A stretch of 37,919 nucleotides of DNA from Candidatus Nomurabacteria bacterium. GTDB lineage: Bacteria > Patescibacteriota > Minisyncoccia > Phycocordibacterales > UBA9973. Shown here in pieces: positions 8,792-17,341 of the stretch. The stretch is taken from contig CALRHG010000004.1 in assembly GCA_943359365.1 (NCBI GenBank), forward strand, positions 1 through 37,919. The letters run 5' to 3'. The translations under genes were made by a program, and so were the position numbers. The notes beneath the pieces are model-generated. The model was given only the letters and a program-made list of their open reading frames with translations, was not told the origin of the DNA and searched no databases. Every line of letters begins with the position of its first letter. Within the stretch, counting starts at the first letter, position 1.

Positions 8792-9691
8792 TTATTTCTG
8801 ACACCTAGAGCAAAATATTGTCGTCCGGCCTTGGATTATAGTTTTTTGAAGCGGCTTGCCGCAATTCACGCACATTTTGCCTGCTTTGCCGTAAACCTTG
8901 TGTTCTCTTGCGTAATTCCCGCGAGTTTCGTCTAGGAGCCTATAGGTCGCCACAGAAGAGCCGCCGACTTTGGTCGCTCGTTTTAGAATTCTAATTATTG
9001 CTTTTTGCAGTCTTTCGACTTCCACTCCGGAGATGGAAGACGGATTTCTTTCCGGTCGAATACGGGCTTCAAACAAGCTTTCATCTGCATAAATATTTCC
9101 TAGGCCAGCTACTATTTTTTGATCCATTAGTACAGCTTTTATTTTTCCTGATTTGTTTTTTAATTTTTCTTTGAAGTATCTGAGAGTAAATTCTCCGGAT
9201 AAAGGTTCGACTCCATAATTTATGAAATGATTTTCAGATTCAAATGCTTTTACGCTCGGAAAATATAAAAGATAGCCAAACATACGGGTATCGTTGTAGT
9301 AAAGCGTTCCGCGCTCCAGTTCAAAAAGCACATGAGTGTGTTTATTTGGCAATTCTTTTTCGGAAAGCTCGATGGGGTGTCCGCCGCTCACCAGCTTTGA
9401 GCTAGCGAGCGGTTTATATACAAATTGCCCCGACATTTTTAGGTGAGCCAAAATAATTTTTCCATGGCTTAGTTTGAAAACAAGATTTTTCGCGCGGCGT
9501 TCGACGGCGACAAATCTTTCTCCCTGTGCGCCTTTTATAAACTCTGCTTTTTTGACTTCAGAAGCGGTGCGAAGAGTTCCTTTGCCGGAGACAAGTTTCG
9601 GCTTGCGGACCTCTACCCGGCGAATTTTTTGACCTATGATTGCTCGGGCTAAACCCTGGCGTAAATTTTCTACTTCTGGTAGTTCAGGCAT
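8792..9691 (-). CDS. mutM: Formamidopyrimidine-DNA glycosylase
   Basis: MPELPEVENLRQGL N-terminus, GLGNIYADESLF, C-terminal zinc finger CVNCGKPLQKTIIQGRTTIFCSRCQ. Confidence 0.97.
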   Translation of the reverse strand: MPELPEVENLRQGLARAIIGQKIRRVEVRKPKLVSGKGTLRTASEVKKAEFIKGAQGERFVAVERRAKNLVFKLSHGKIILAHLKMSGQFVYKPLASSKLVSGGHPIELSEKELPNKHTHVLFELERGTLYYNDTRMFGYLLYFPSVKAFESENHFINYGVEPLSGEFTLRYFKEKLKNKSGKIKAVLMDQKIVAGLGNIYADESLFEARIRPERNPSSISGVEVERLQKAIIRILKRATKVGGSSVATYRLLDETRGNYAREHKVYGKAGKMCVNCGKPLQKTIIQGRTTIFCSRCQK

Positions 9692-9705
9692 GGTACAATA
9701 ATACT

Positions 9706-10524
9706 ATGAAAAGACTATTATCTATACTACTATTTATCTTTCTCTTTACTCCAGCGTATTCATATGCCGCGCCTATTAAAATTCTTCTCATTCCCGGCCA
9801 CGACAATGAATCCTGGGGTGCGCAATACGGAGGCCTGAAAGAGGCAGCGATGAATTTGGCGGTGAGCAGAAGGCTCTACGACATTCTGAAAAAAGATAAG
9901 AGATTCGAAGTTCACATTACCCGCGATAGCTTGGGCTACACCAAAGAATTTGTAGACTATTTTGCGAACCACGAGGCGGAAATAATTTCTTTCAAAGATA
10001 ACGCTAAAAAAGAAAGAGAGAAAGCTATAACTAATGGAATTTTCATTGAAGGAGAAAACGCTCCGCATAATGACGCGAGCGCTTCCGGGGCTATTAAATT
10101 GTACGGATTTAACAAATGGGCAAATGAGAATAATATAGATGCGATGATCCACATTCATTTCAACGACTACCCTCGGCCCAAAAGCTGGACAGCGGGAAAG
10201 CATAAGGGATTTGTAATTTATATGCCCGAAGGGCAGATGGTAAATTCAAGGGGAAGCGTGCTTTTGGCGGCTGATATTTTCACGCAACTAAGAAAAAAAT
10301 ATAGTACAAGCACTTATGAAAAAGAATTAGGCGGACTAATTCCCGATCAGAAGCTTATTGCTTTAGGTTCAAATGGAACGCTCCTGCCATCTGTCCGTTC
10401 TGTTTTGATAGAGTACGGATATATTTACAGTTTAGGAAACAGCGCCGCACGCCAGAAGAAATACGATGATATGGCGAATCGCACAGCTACGGGGATTAAG
10501 AATTATTTTTTCCCAAAACCTTAA
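9706..10524 (+). CDS. N-acetylmuramoyl-L-alanine amidase (Amidase_3-like), secreted
   Basis: Signal peptide MKRLLSILLFIFLFTPAYSYA, ILLIPGHDNESWGAQYGGLKEAAMNLAVSRRL, IHIHFNDY; start moved from the ORF-track 9640 to 9706. Confidence 0.8.
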   Translation: MKRLLSILLFIFLFTPAYSYAAPIKILLIPGHDNESWGAQYGGLKEAAMNLAVSRRLYDILKKDKRFEVHITRDSLGYTKEFVDYFANHEAEIISFKDNAKKEREKAITNGIFIEGENAPHNDASASGAIKLYGFNKWANENNIDAMIHIHFNDYPRPKSWTAGKHKGFVIYMPEGQMVNSRGSVLLAADIFTQLRKKYSTSTYEKELGGLIPDQKLIALGSNGTLLPSVRSVLIEYGYIYSLGNSAARQKKYDDMANRTATGIKNYFFPKP

Positions 10525-11074
10525 GAGCTTCCCTAATTTTTCCGTTTGTATCTAACTCTGCACCTACTTTTTTGAGTGCCTCCCGTGCCTCATTTTGCGA
10601 GTAGCCCAAAGATTTTAGTGCTTCCAGCGCATCGAGTTCTCCCTGCATGGAGCTGTCTCCGCCGGAGCCGGCTTCTTTTGCCATCTTATCCCGCAACTCT
10701 ATTACAATTTTCTCGGCGGTTTTTTTGCCGATGCCGGAAATTTTGGTCAGGTAAGATATATCGCCTGTGCCGATGGCTTTGCGCAAGGTCTCTATTGAAG
10801 CCACGCCCAAAATAGTTAGTGCGCCTTTTGGACCGATGCCGGAAATATTTATGAGCATCTCAAAAAATTCCAGTTCTGCTCGTTCTGGGAATCCGTATAG
10901 GTCTAAAGCATCTTCACGCACATGCGTATGCACCCAAAACATGGCTTCCGCCCCATTTTTTACCTTAGAAATTGTGTCGGGGGAGGCATTAATCTTGTAT
11001 CCAACTCCCGCAGTCTCGACTATTACGAACTTTTCCGTCTTGAGATTTATTTTTCCTTTTATGCTACCAATCAT
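10496..11074 (-). CDS. ruvA: Holliday junction helicase subunit RuvA
   Basis: MIGSIKGKI, GVGYKI, ISGIGPKGALTIL, ISGIGKKTAEKIVIELRDK, C-terminal domain III. Confidence 0.96.
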   Translation of the reverse strand: MIGSIKGKINLKTEKFVIVETAGVGYKINASPDTISKVKNGAEAMFWVHTHVREDALDLYGFPERAELEFFEMLINISGIGPKGALTILGVASIETLRKAIGTGDISYLTKISGIGKKTAEKIVIELRDKMAKEAGSGGDSSMQGELDALEALKSLGYSQNEAREALKKVGAELDTNGKIREALKVLGKNNS

Positions 11075-11127
11075 GAATTAATCATATCACACTTGTATTT
11101 TTTTGGGTTTTTTGCTATGTTATACCT

Positions 11128-11379
11128 ATGCCAATTACACAGTCAGCCAAAAAAGCAATTCGAGGATCTTTGCGCAAGAAGGCTTTTAATGACCGCCGAA
11201 TGCGAGTGATGAAAGAAATCATCAAGAAAATCGAGAAGATTGCCAAGACGGATAAAAAAGAAGCTCTGAAAATGATTTCCAGCGCTTTTGCTATAATAGA
11301 TAAAGCAGCCAAAGGCGGAGTCATCAAAAAGAACAACGCTGCTCGCAAGAAATCTCGCTTGTCTAGAATTACAAAGTAA
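11128..11379 (+). CDS. rpsT: 30S ribosomal protein S20
   Basis: Small basic protein MPITQSAKKAIRGSLRKKAFNDRRM...DKAAKGGVIKKNNAARKKSRLSR. Confidence 0.93.
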   Translation: MPITQSAKKAIRGSLRKKAFNDRRMRVMKEIIKKIEKIAKTDKKEALKMISSAFAIIDKAAKGGVIKKNNAARKKSRLSRITK

Positions 11380-11406
11380 TTTTCGCTAAGAATTTTATTT
11401 TTTAAT

Positions 11407-11685
11407 ATGTCACACTTATTAGAATTTTATGGAACAGAATGCCCGCATTGCGTTCGGATGCATGCTCTCGTGGAGCGCCTAGAAAAAGAAGAGGGGCTGA
11501 AAGTAGAAAGTTTGGAAATTTGGCACAACAAAGAAAACGAAAAACGCATGCTCGAAATTGATAAAGACCTGTGCGGTGGCGTACCGTTTTTCTACAATAC
11601 TAAAACTAATAAATTTATCTGCGGAGAGACCGGCTATGATATACTAAGGAAGTGGGCGAAGGGCGAGGAATTCACTCAGGAATAA
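11407..11685 (+). CDS. Thioredoxin/glutaredoxin-like protein
   Basis: FYGTECPHCVRMHALVERL with CPHC active site and cis-Pro-like GGVPFF. Confidence 0.8.
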   Translation: MSHLLEFYGTECPHCVRMHALVERLEKEEGLKVESLEIWHNKENEKRMLEIDKDLCGGVPFFYNTKTNKFICGETGYDILRKWAKGEEFTQE

Positions 11686-11736
11686 ATGTTTTGAAGGCAT
11701 CTTGAAACAAAATTTTAATAATGATATATTAAGTAC

Positions 11737-11967
11737 ATGAATACTGTGACTTTACCCAAAACTCAATATATGCGAATACTAGATACTCAAGAAAAACTTC
11801 GGGGCGATTTGGCTCATTTGCAAAAAGTAGTTTCTTTTATGACTCAGGATGAAGTAAGCCCTGAATATGGCAAAAGAATTTCTAGAATAGAAAAAGGTCT
11901 TTCTGGCGGCAAGGGCGTTAAGTTTAAAACTAAAAGCGAGATTAAAAAATTCTTCCGCTCACTTTAA
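11737..11967 (+). CDS. Putative antitoxin of a type II TA pair
   Basis: 76 aa, directly upstream (12 bp) of a RelE/ParE-like ORF. Confidence 0.55.
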   Translation: MNTVTLPKTQYMRILDTQEKLRGDLAHLQKVVSFMTQDEVSPEYGKRISRIEKGLSGGKGVKFKTKSEIKKFFRSL

Positions 11968-11979
11968 TTTCCTTCAATT

Positions 11980-12264
11980 ATGGAGAATAGTCAGAAAATG
12001 AGTTTTGTTTTCTCCCTTGAATTTAAAAAAATTCTGGAGAAGATGGCAAAGAAAGACAGACTCGGACTTAAGAAAATAGAAGATCAGGTATATAAAATAA
12101 TCTCAAATCCGCTCGTCGGCAAACCCCTGCGCAATGTTATGAAAAGTTATCGCCGAGTCCATATCGGGCATTTTGTTTTGGTTTATAAAATAGAAAACAA
12201 TGAGATAACCTTTGCTGATTATGACCATCACGACCGCATATATAAAAAGTATTCTTTTAGTTAA
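11980..12264 (+). CDS. RelE/ParE-superfamily toxin-like protein
   Basis: FSLEFKKILEKMAKKDRLGLKKIEDQVYKIISNPLVGKPLRNVMKSYRRVHIGHFVLVYKIENNEITFADYDHHDRIYKK. Confidence 0.75.
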   Translation: MENSQKMSFVFSLEFKKILEKMAKKDRLGLKKIEDQVYKIISNPLVGKPLRNVMKSYRRVHIGHFVLVYKIENNEITFADYDHHDRIYKKYSFS

Positions 12265-12277
12265 ATAAAAAATAATC

Positions 12278-12931
12278 ATGCGACTATATCTTTCTTCATA
12301 TAAATTTGGAAATTTTACGGACGAACTGGTAAAACTTGTCGGGAATAATAAAAAAGTAGCAATTATTGGAAATTCCAGAGATTGGAGCGAAGATAGAGAA
12401 CGAGCCGCTAAGGGTTTACAGGAGCAAATAAAAACTTTAGAATTGCTCGGGTTTTCGGCTGAGGAGCTTGATTTGAGAAAATATTTTAGTAAAAGAGAAG
12501 AACTTAAAAAATATTTGTTTCAATTTGGATTGGTTTGGGTTTTAGGAGGTAATACTTTTGTATTAAAACGCGCTTACGAGCAAAGTGGTTTTAATTTGAT
12601 TATTAAAGAGATGCTGGTAAAAGACGAAATAGTTTACGGAGGCTATAGCGCTGGGGTGGTTATATTATCTCCTTCCATGAAAGGTTTGGAAATCGTTGAC
12701 GACCCAAACATAGTGCCAGAGGGTTATGCTCCGGAATTTAGTTGGGACGGACTTGGATTAGTTAATTATAGTATTGCTGTGCATTACCGTTCAGATCATC
12801 CTGAATCGGCATTGGTTGAAAAAGAAGTTGAATATTTGGAGAAAAATAAAATACCTTATAAAACTTTGAAAGACGGCGAAGTTATTGTTATTAATGGTTT
12901 CGAAGAGCACTTGCTCAGTTTAAACAAATAA
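12278..12931 (+). CDS. Peptidase S51 family (dipeptidase E-like)
   Basis: GGNTFVLKRAYEQSG and nucleophile elbow YGGYSAGVVIL, AVHYRSDHPES. Confidence 0.85.
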   Translation: MRLYLSSYKFGNFTDELVKLVGNNKKVAIIGNSRDWSEDRERAAKGLQEQIKTLELLGFSAEELDLRKYFSKREELKKYLFQFGLVWVLGGNTFVLKRAYEQSGFNLIIKEMLVKDEIVYGGYSAGVVILSPSMKGLEIVDDPNIVPEGYAPEFSWDGLGLVNYSIAVHYRSDHPESALVEKEVEYLEKNKIPYKTLKDGEVIVINGFEEHLLSLNK

Positions 12932-12956
12932 AAAACCCCGCAGAGCGGGGTTTTTT
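12930..12956. terminator. Bidirectional intrinsic terminator
   Basis: AAAAAACCCCGCAGAGCGGGGTTTTTT between convergent S51 peptidase and csp genes. Confidence 0.9.
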
Positions 12957-12969
12957 ATTAGAGTGAATA

Positions 12970-13167
12970 TTACGCGCGTTGTACGTTCGTAGCATTCAAT
13001 CCTTTTGGTGACTCTTCAGTTTCAAAAGAAAGCGTGTCGCCTTCTTTCAATTCGTCAAAAGTTACGCCAACAAGAGAATTGCTGTGGAAGAATAAATCCT
13101 TCGCAAGCCCTTCTGCTGTGATGAAGCCGAAACCTTTATCAGTGAGTCTTTTTATTGTACCAGTCAT
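12970..13167 (-). CDS. Cold-shock domain protein
   Basis: MTGTIKRLTDKGFGFITAEGLAKDLFFHSNSL...LSFETEESPKGLNATNV. Confidence 0.95.
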   Translation of the reverse strand: MTGTIKRLTDKGFGFITAEGLAKDLFFHSNSLVGVTFDELKEGDTLSFETEESPKGLNATNVQRA

Positions 13168-13278
13168 TGATTTGTTTGGTTATGTTGTTAAATACAAAAG
13201 TGTGTTCTACGAAATCGACTCTTTTCTTTATCCGTTCGAGTTAAAACTCTCAGGATCTGCGACCTACTTTGTCTTTAG

Positions 13279-13308
13279 AGTATAGCATAAAGTATACTAT
13301 TTTGTCAA
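13279..13308 (-). promoter_or_regulatory. Sigma70-type promoter of the cold-shock gene
   Basis: Minus strand TTGACA (13308-13303) - 18 nt - TATACT (13284-13279); leader of about 105 nt. Confidence 0.75.
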
Positions 13309-13349
13309 GCAGATTCGCTATTTTATCCAAAATAAGCTAGTCTATACCA

Positions 13350-14846
13350 ATGCCGAAAGAAAAGGACGAAATTCCAAAGAATCAAGAGACTATAGTTCGA
13401 TTTGAAAACGTCTCCTTCGAGTGGGGCGTCAATAAACCTATTTTAGACAGCGTGAGCTTCACCGTGCGCAGGGGGATGAAGTTTACCCTGATGGGGCAGA
13501 ATGGCGCCGGCAAAAGCACTATCTTTGGTCTCATTTCCGGATCAAATGTTCCGGAGTCCGGCACGATCAATGTGGTGAAGGGGGTGAGCATCGCCACTTC
13601 GCGCCAAGTTATTCCCAAGAACGAGATGGATTTGACTGTGCGGGAATTTTTTGAGAAATGTTTCAAACAAAAAGTTTACGATATTGATCCAAAAATAGAT
13701 GATGTTTTGGAAGTCGTAAATTTAAAGGGGCACACCAAAGTTCACGATAAAAAAATAAATACCTTCTCCGGCGGACAGCAGGCACGTTTGCTTCTCGCGT
13801 CGGCTCTTATCCAAGATCCAGATTTGCTTCTTCTCGACGAGCCGACAAATAATTTGGACAAGGCCGGAATCGCGCATCTGACGAATTTTTTGATTAATTA
13901 TAAAAAAACGGTGATAGTTATTTCCCACGACGCGGAATTCTTGAACGCTTTTACGCAAGCCGTGCTTTATCTGGATGTTTACACCAAAAAAATTGAGCAA
14001 TACGTAGGTAACTATTTTAACGTGGTCAAAGACATCACCGCGCGCGTGGAAAAAGAGAACATGAAAAATGCGCAGCTGCAAAAAGAAATTCAGGCCAAGA
14101 AAGATCAGGCCAATGTTTTTGCCTACAAAGGCGGGCGTCTGCGATTGGTCGCCAAAAGAATGCGCGAGAAGGCGGAAGAGCTCGAAGAAGAAATTGTCGA
14201 AGTGCGCAAAGAAGACAGGGCTATCCGGCCGTTTATAATTCCGAGCCAGCCGGACTTGATCGGAGAAATTTTAAATATTTCTTCTTTCACTACTATGAAA
14301 AGCGGCAAGGTAGTGAAACACAAAGCGAAAATTTCTTTGAATAAAAATAATCATCTACTTTTGCAGGGGCCAAATGGTATCGGCAAAACAACTCTTTTAG
14401 AAAGATTAGCTTCCGGTCATGCCGACGGCGAAAAAGTAAGAGAGGGAATCCGCATCGGGTATTATAGACAAGATTTTTCTACGCTTAATTTTGAAGACAG
14501 TGTCTATGAATCTCTATCGAGTGCGATGCTCGCGGGCGGGGAGAGACTAGATGAAGAGCGAATGCGTTCGGTCGCCGCGGGGTTTTTGATTACCGGAGAA
14601 TTTATTCGCACAAGAATTGGTGATCTTTCTGAAGGGCAGAAGGGGCTAGTAGCATTCGCGAGACTCGTTCTCCAAAAACCGGGACTCTTGATCCTAGACG
14701 AGCCGACGAACCACATAAATTTCCGTCACTTGCCGGTCATAGCCGAAGCACTAGACAAATACGCAGGAGTAATGATCCTAGTTTCCCACGTCCCCGAATT
14801 CGTCAAACAAATTAGGATTGATGAAGTACTTGATTTGGAGAAGTAG
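13350..14846 (+). CDS. ABC-F family ATPase
   Basis: Two ABC domains: GQNGAGKSTI, FSGGQQARLLLASALIQDPDLLLLDEPTNNLD; GPNGIGKTTLL, LSEGQKGLVAFARLVLQKPGLLILDEPTNHINF. Confidence 0.93.
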   Translation: MPKEKDEIPKNQETIVRFENVSFEWGVNKPILDSVSFTVRRGMKFTLMGQNGAGKSTIFGLISGSNVPESGTINVVKGVSIATSRQVIPKNEMDLTVREFFEKCFKQKVYDIDPKIDDVLEVVNLKGHTKVHDKKINTFSGGQQARLLLASALIQDPDLLLLDEPTNNLDKAGIAHLTNFLINYKKTVIVISHDAEFLNAFTQAVLYLDVYTKKIEQYVGNYFNVVKDITARVEKENMKNAQLQKEIQAKKDQANVFAYKGGRLRLVAKRMREKAEELEEEIVEVRKEDRAIRPFIIPSQPDLIGEILNISSFTTMKSGKVVKHKAKISLNKNNHLLLQGPNGIGKTTLLERLASGHADGEKVREGIRIGYYRQDFSTLNFEDSVYESLSSAMLAGGERLDEERMRSVAAGFLITGEFIRTRIGDLSEGQKGLVAFARLVLQKPGLLILDEPTNHINFRHLPVIAEALDKYAGVMILVSHVPEFVKQIRIDEVLDLEK

Positions 14847-14873
14847 CTAGCTTTTGTGATAAAATAATCAGGT

Positions 14874-15401
14874 ATGAATAAAGTAAATAACTTAGCTTTT
14901 ATAGATGGACAAAATCTATATATGAATACAGCAAAGAAAGAAATTAACTCATGGGAAATTGATCTTGTTCGTTTTCGAATTTACTTAGAGAAAAAATATA
15001 ATGTTGAAAAAGCATATTATTTTTTAGGTTATGTGCAAGAAAAAAATCAAGAGTTGTATGAGAAAATTCAAAACGCTGGTTTTGTGCTTTTATTTCGCGA
15101 GCATAATCCGGCGATGATTGGAAAGAAGAAAGGAAATGTTGATTCAGATATTATTTTTTTGATTATGAAAAAGCTTTATAAAAAAGAGGCTTTTAATAAA
15201 GTCGTTCTTGTATCTGGGGACGGCGACTACAAACAACTAGTTGATTTTTTGATTGAAGAAAAAAGATTTGAAAAAATATTATTTCCTGACAAAAAATTTG
15301 CCTCTTCTTTATATAAAAAGCTTGGTTCTGAATATTTTGATTACCTAGAGAATAAAGATATAAGAGATAAAATTGAGCTGAAAAAGAAAAGGGCTCCTTA
15401 G
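14874..15401 (+). CDS. NYN/LabA-like PIN-fold protein
   Basis: AFIDGQNLYMN, KGNVDSDIIFLIMK, VVLVSGDGDYKQLVDFL. Confidence 0.85.
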   Translation: MNKVNNLAFIDGQNLYMNTAKKEINSWEIDLVRFRIYLEKKYNVEKAYYFLGYVQEKNQELYEKIQNAGFVLLFREHNPAMIGKKKGNVDSDIIFLIMKKLYKKEAFNKVVLVSGDGDYKQLVDFLIEEKRFEKILFPDKKFASSLYKKLGSEYFDYLENKDIRDKIELKKKRAP

Positions 15402-15470
15402 GTAGTTAACCGTTTGGATCCCTTTTCGTCTGAATACCTATATATTAGCAAATAGAGCGTAAATGTCAAT

Positions 15471-16157
15471 TTACTTTTGAAGTACTTGATTTAGAAAAGT
15501 AGAGAGTTCCTCGCCTTTTATTTCTCGCATAGAGTTTGAGCCGAGTTTACCGAGCTTGATGTTCATAATTCTTTCGCGTTTTAAGTCAGCGACTTCTTGA
15601 AAAAGATTCGAGCACATGCGGCGGATTTGATGTTTTTTGCCTTCGGTTAAAGTAACTCTGAAAGCGAAATCATTTAGAATTTGTACTTTGCAAGGTTTGG
15701 TCATGTATCCCTCGATATTTACTCCCGCTTCCATTTTTTGCTTGAAATTCGAGCGGAGCTTGTTTAAAGTTTTCACAACATATTCTTTTTCGTGGATATA
15801 TTTCGGATTAAGCAGCTGATCAGTGATGCGTCCGTCATTCGTCAAAATCATAAGTCCGTGTGAAGCTTTGTCTAATCGCCCTAGCGGGAACAGACCTGCC
15901 TGCGCAGGCAGGTCTTCTCCAGTTTCAATTCCGATCGGTTTGTTATACGCAAAATATACATATTCTTTTTCCGGAGCGCCTTTTACTTCGACTTTATCTT
16001 TCTCCAGCACTTTGCTCCCAAGCACTGCAAGCTTGCCGTTGATGAAAACTTTTTTTTCTTTTACTAATTCATCAGCGCCTCTCCGGGTGGAAATTTTTTT
16101 AAGGGCTAAATATTTATTTATCCGCATCGGATATGAGGCTGTTTCTTTATCTGCCAT
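15471..16157 (-). CDS. RsuA/RluB-family pseudouridine synthase with S4 domain
   Basis: RINKYLALKKISTRRGADELVKEKKVFING, YNKPIGIE, LGRLDKASHGLMILTNDG, EGKKHQIRRMCS. Confidence 0.93.
   Translation of the reverse strand: MADKETASYPMRINKYLALKKISTRRGADELVKEKKVFINGKLAVLGSKVLEKDKVEVKGAPEKEYVYFAYNKPIGIETGEDLPAQAGLFPLGRLDKASHGLMILTNDGRITDQLLNPKYIHEKEYVVKTLNKLRSNFKQKMEAGVNIEGYMTKPCKVQILNDFAFRVTLTEGKKHQIRRMCSNLFQEVADLKRERIMNIKLGKLGSNSMREIKGEELSTFLNQVLQK
15892..15915. repeat. 24-bp perfect palindrome within the RsuA-like gene
   Basis: AGACCTGCCTGCGCAGGCAGGTCT; encodes part of EDLPAQAGLF just before LGRLDK. Confidence 0.85.
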
Positions 16158-16180
16158 ATAAGATTACTCTAGCACACTAA

Positions 16181-17236
16181 TTAGTGGCCACCGGCTGGAT
16201 GGGTAGGTTTTGCAGAGAAACTTAAGTAGAGGTATTTGCTCATAATGAGTAGCACCAGCACAAGTATGACTAGAATTATCCATTCGAAGACATTGTTCGG
16301 AAGGAAAGAGTCGGACTCTGTTAAGGCACTGCTCGCAGCCAAGGAAGAATCTTGATCTTCATCTTCCGCAGGCTCTACTGTGCTCGTGTTGGTCACAGCG
16401 GGTTCAGGTTCAGGCTCAGGCTCAGGTTCATTTGCTTTTTCTGCAACTAAGCTAGGGGCAGGGGTAGGGGCTGCAGCATAGCCGGTAGTAAAACTTAAGG
16501 TAGTGCCGTCAACTCTGGAAGCCCCGTTTTGCATGATAGCTCGGAAATAATAAGTTGTGCTCGGGGACAGACCTGTAATCGTATTTACATGCTTGGCGGA
16601 AGACAGCGATCCGAGGGATATAGCCGGAGTCACATCGCCCAAATATGGAGTTGCGCCCCATTCGAACCAAGTAATAGTAGATGCAGGATTAGCGAAAGAA
16701 TTTATTGCTAGAGAATTAAGTTTAGCGCTTCTGGTCGATACGGACGTTGCAGGGTTTGTGGTGATAGTCGGAGTTGAAATGGTGTTTAAGGGTAGGGGGG
16801 GATTTATTGTTGCATACGAGTCATATGTAAGTGTTTCAAAATTTGTGGTAAATAAATAAATATTCCCATATGCTCTACCGTCAGAGTTTTGAGCGACTGC
16901 GCGGAAATAATAAGTTGTATGGGGATAAAGTCCAGAGACATTGGCTACAATATTGCCGCTGTTGCCTGAAGTGAAACGATATGCGCTAACAGAGCTCGAT
17001 CCGCGGAGGCTCGCGTCTGTGCCGTATTCAAACCAGACGCTAGTCGGCATATTGTCTGCATTTACAGAACCGTTAAAAGTAACACTGTTGCTGGTGATGG
17101 CTGTGGCGGTACCTGTGGTAACATATGGGCTGTATGAATATCCAGTAAATGGGGAAAGACTGAATAATACAGCGCCCAAAAGGGCGATTAGCCCTATTTT
17201 CTTTATTTTTAAAAGCCTTTTAATCATATTTGTCAT
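16181..17236 (-). CDS. Secreted/anchored surface protein with two fibronectin-like repeats
   Basis: Signal-like N-terminus, two FN3-like units with TTYYFRA, acidic Pro linker (EPEPEPEPEP), C-terminal TM helix. Confidence 0.8.
   Translation of the reverse strand: MTNMIKRLLKIKKIGLIALLGAVLFSLSPFTGYSYSPYVTTGTATAITSNSVTFNGSVNADNMPTSVWFEYGTDASLRGSSSVSAYRFTSGNSGNIVANVSGLYPHTTYYFRAVAQNSDGRAYGNIYLFTTNFETLTYDSYATINPPLPLNTISTPTITTNPATSVSTRSAKLNSLAINSFANPASTITWFEWGATPYLGDVTPAISLGSLSSAKHVNTITGLSPSTTYYFRAIMQNGASRVDGTTLSFTTGYAAAPTPAPSLVAEKANEPEPEPEPEPAVTNTSTVEPAEDEDQDSSLAASSALTESDSFLPNNVFEWIILVILVLVLLIMSKYLYLSFSAKPTHPAGGH
16401..16430 (-). repeat. Hexanucleotide tandem repeat encoding the Glu-Pro linker
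   Basis: GGTTCAGGTTCAGGCTCAGGCTCAGGTTCA, 5 units of GGYTCA. Confidence 0.85.
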
Positions 17237-17341
17237 ATAGAGTCATTATAGCACTTTATATCCTAAAAGTCAATATATACGTGCTCTCTTGGATTTTCCT
17301 GACATTGGCAGCTATATCTTGTCTCTGGTATTGGAGACGAT

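Noticed and set aside
9640-9705. N-terminal extension of the amidase ORF in the track (MLGLNPGVNFLLLVVQAWYNNT)
   Set aside because: It overlaps mutM antisense; the signal peptide and -10 box support a start at 9706.
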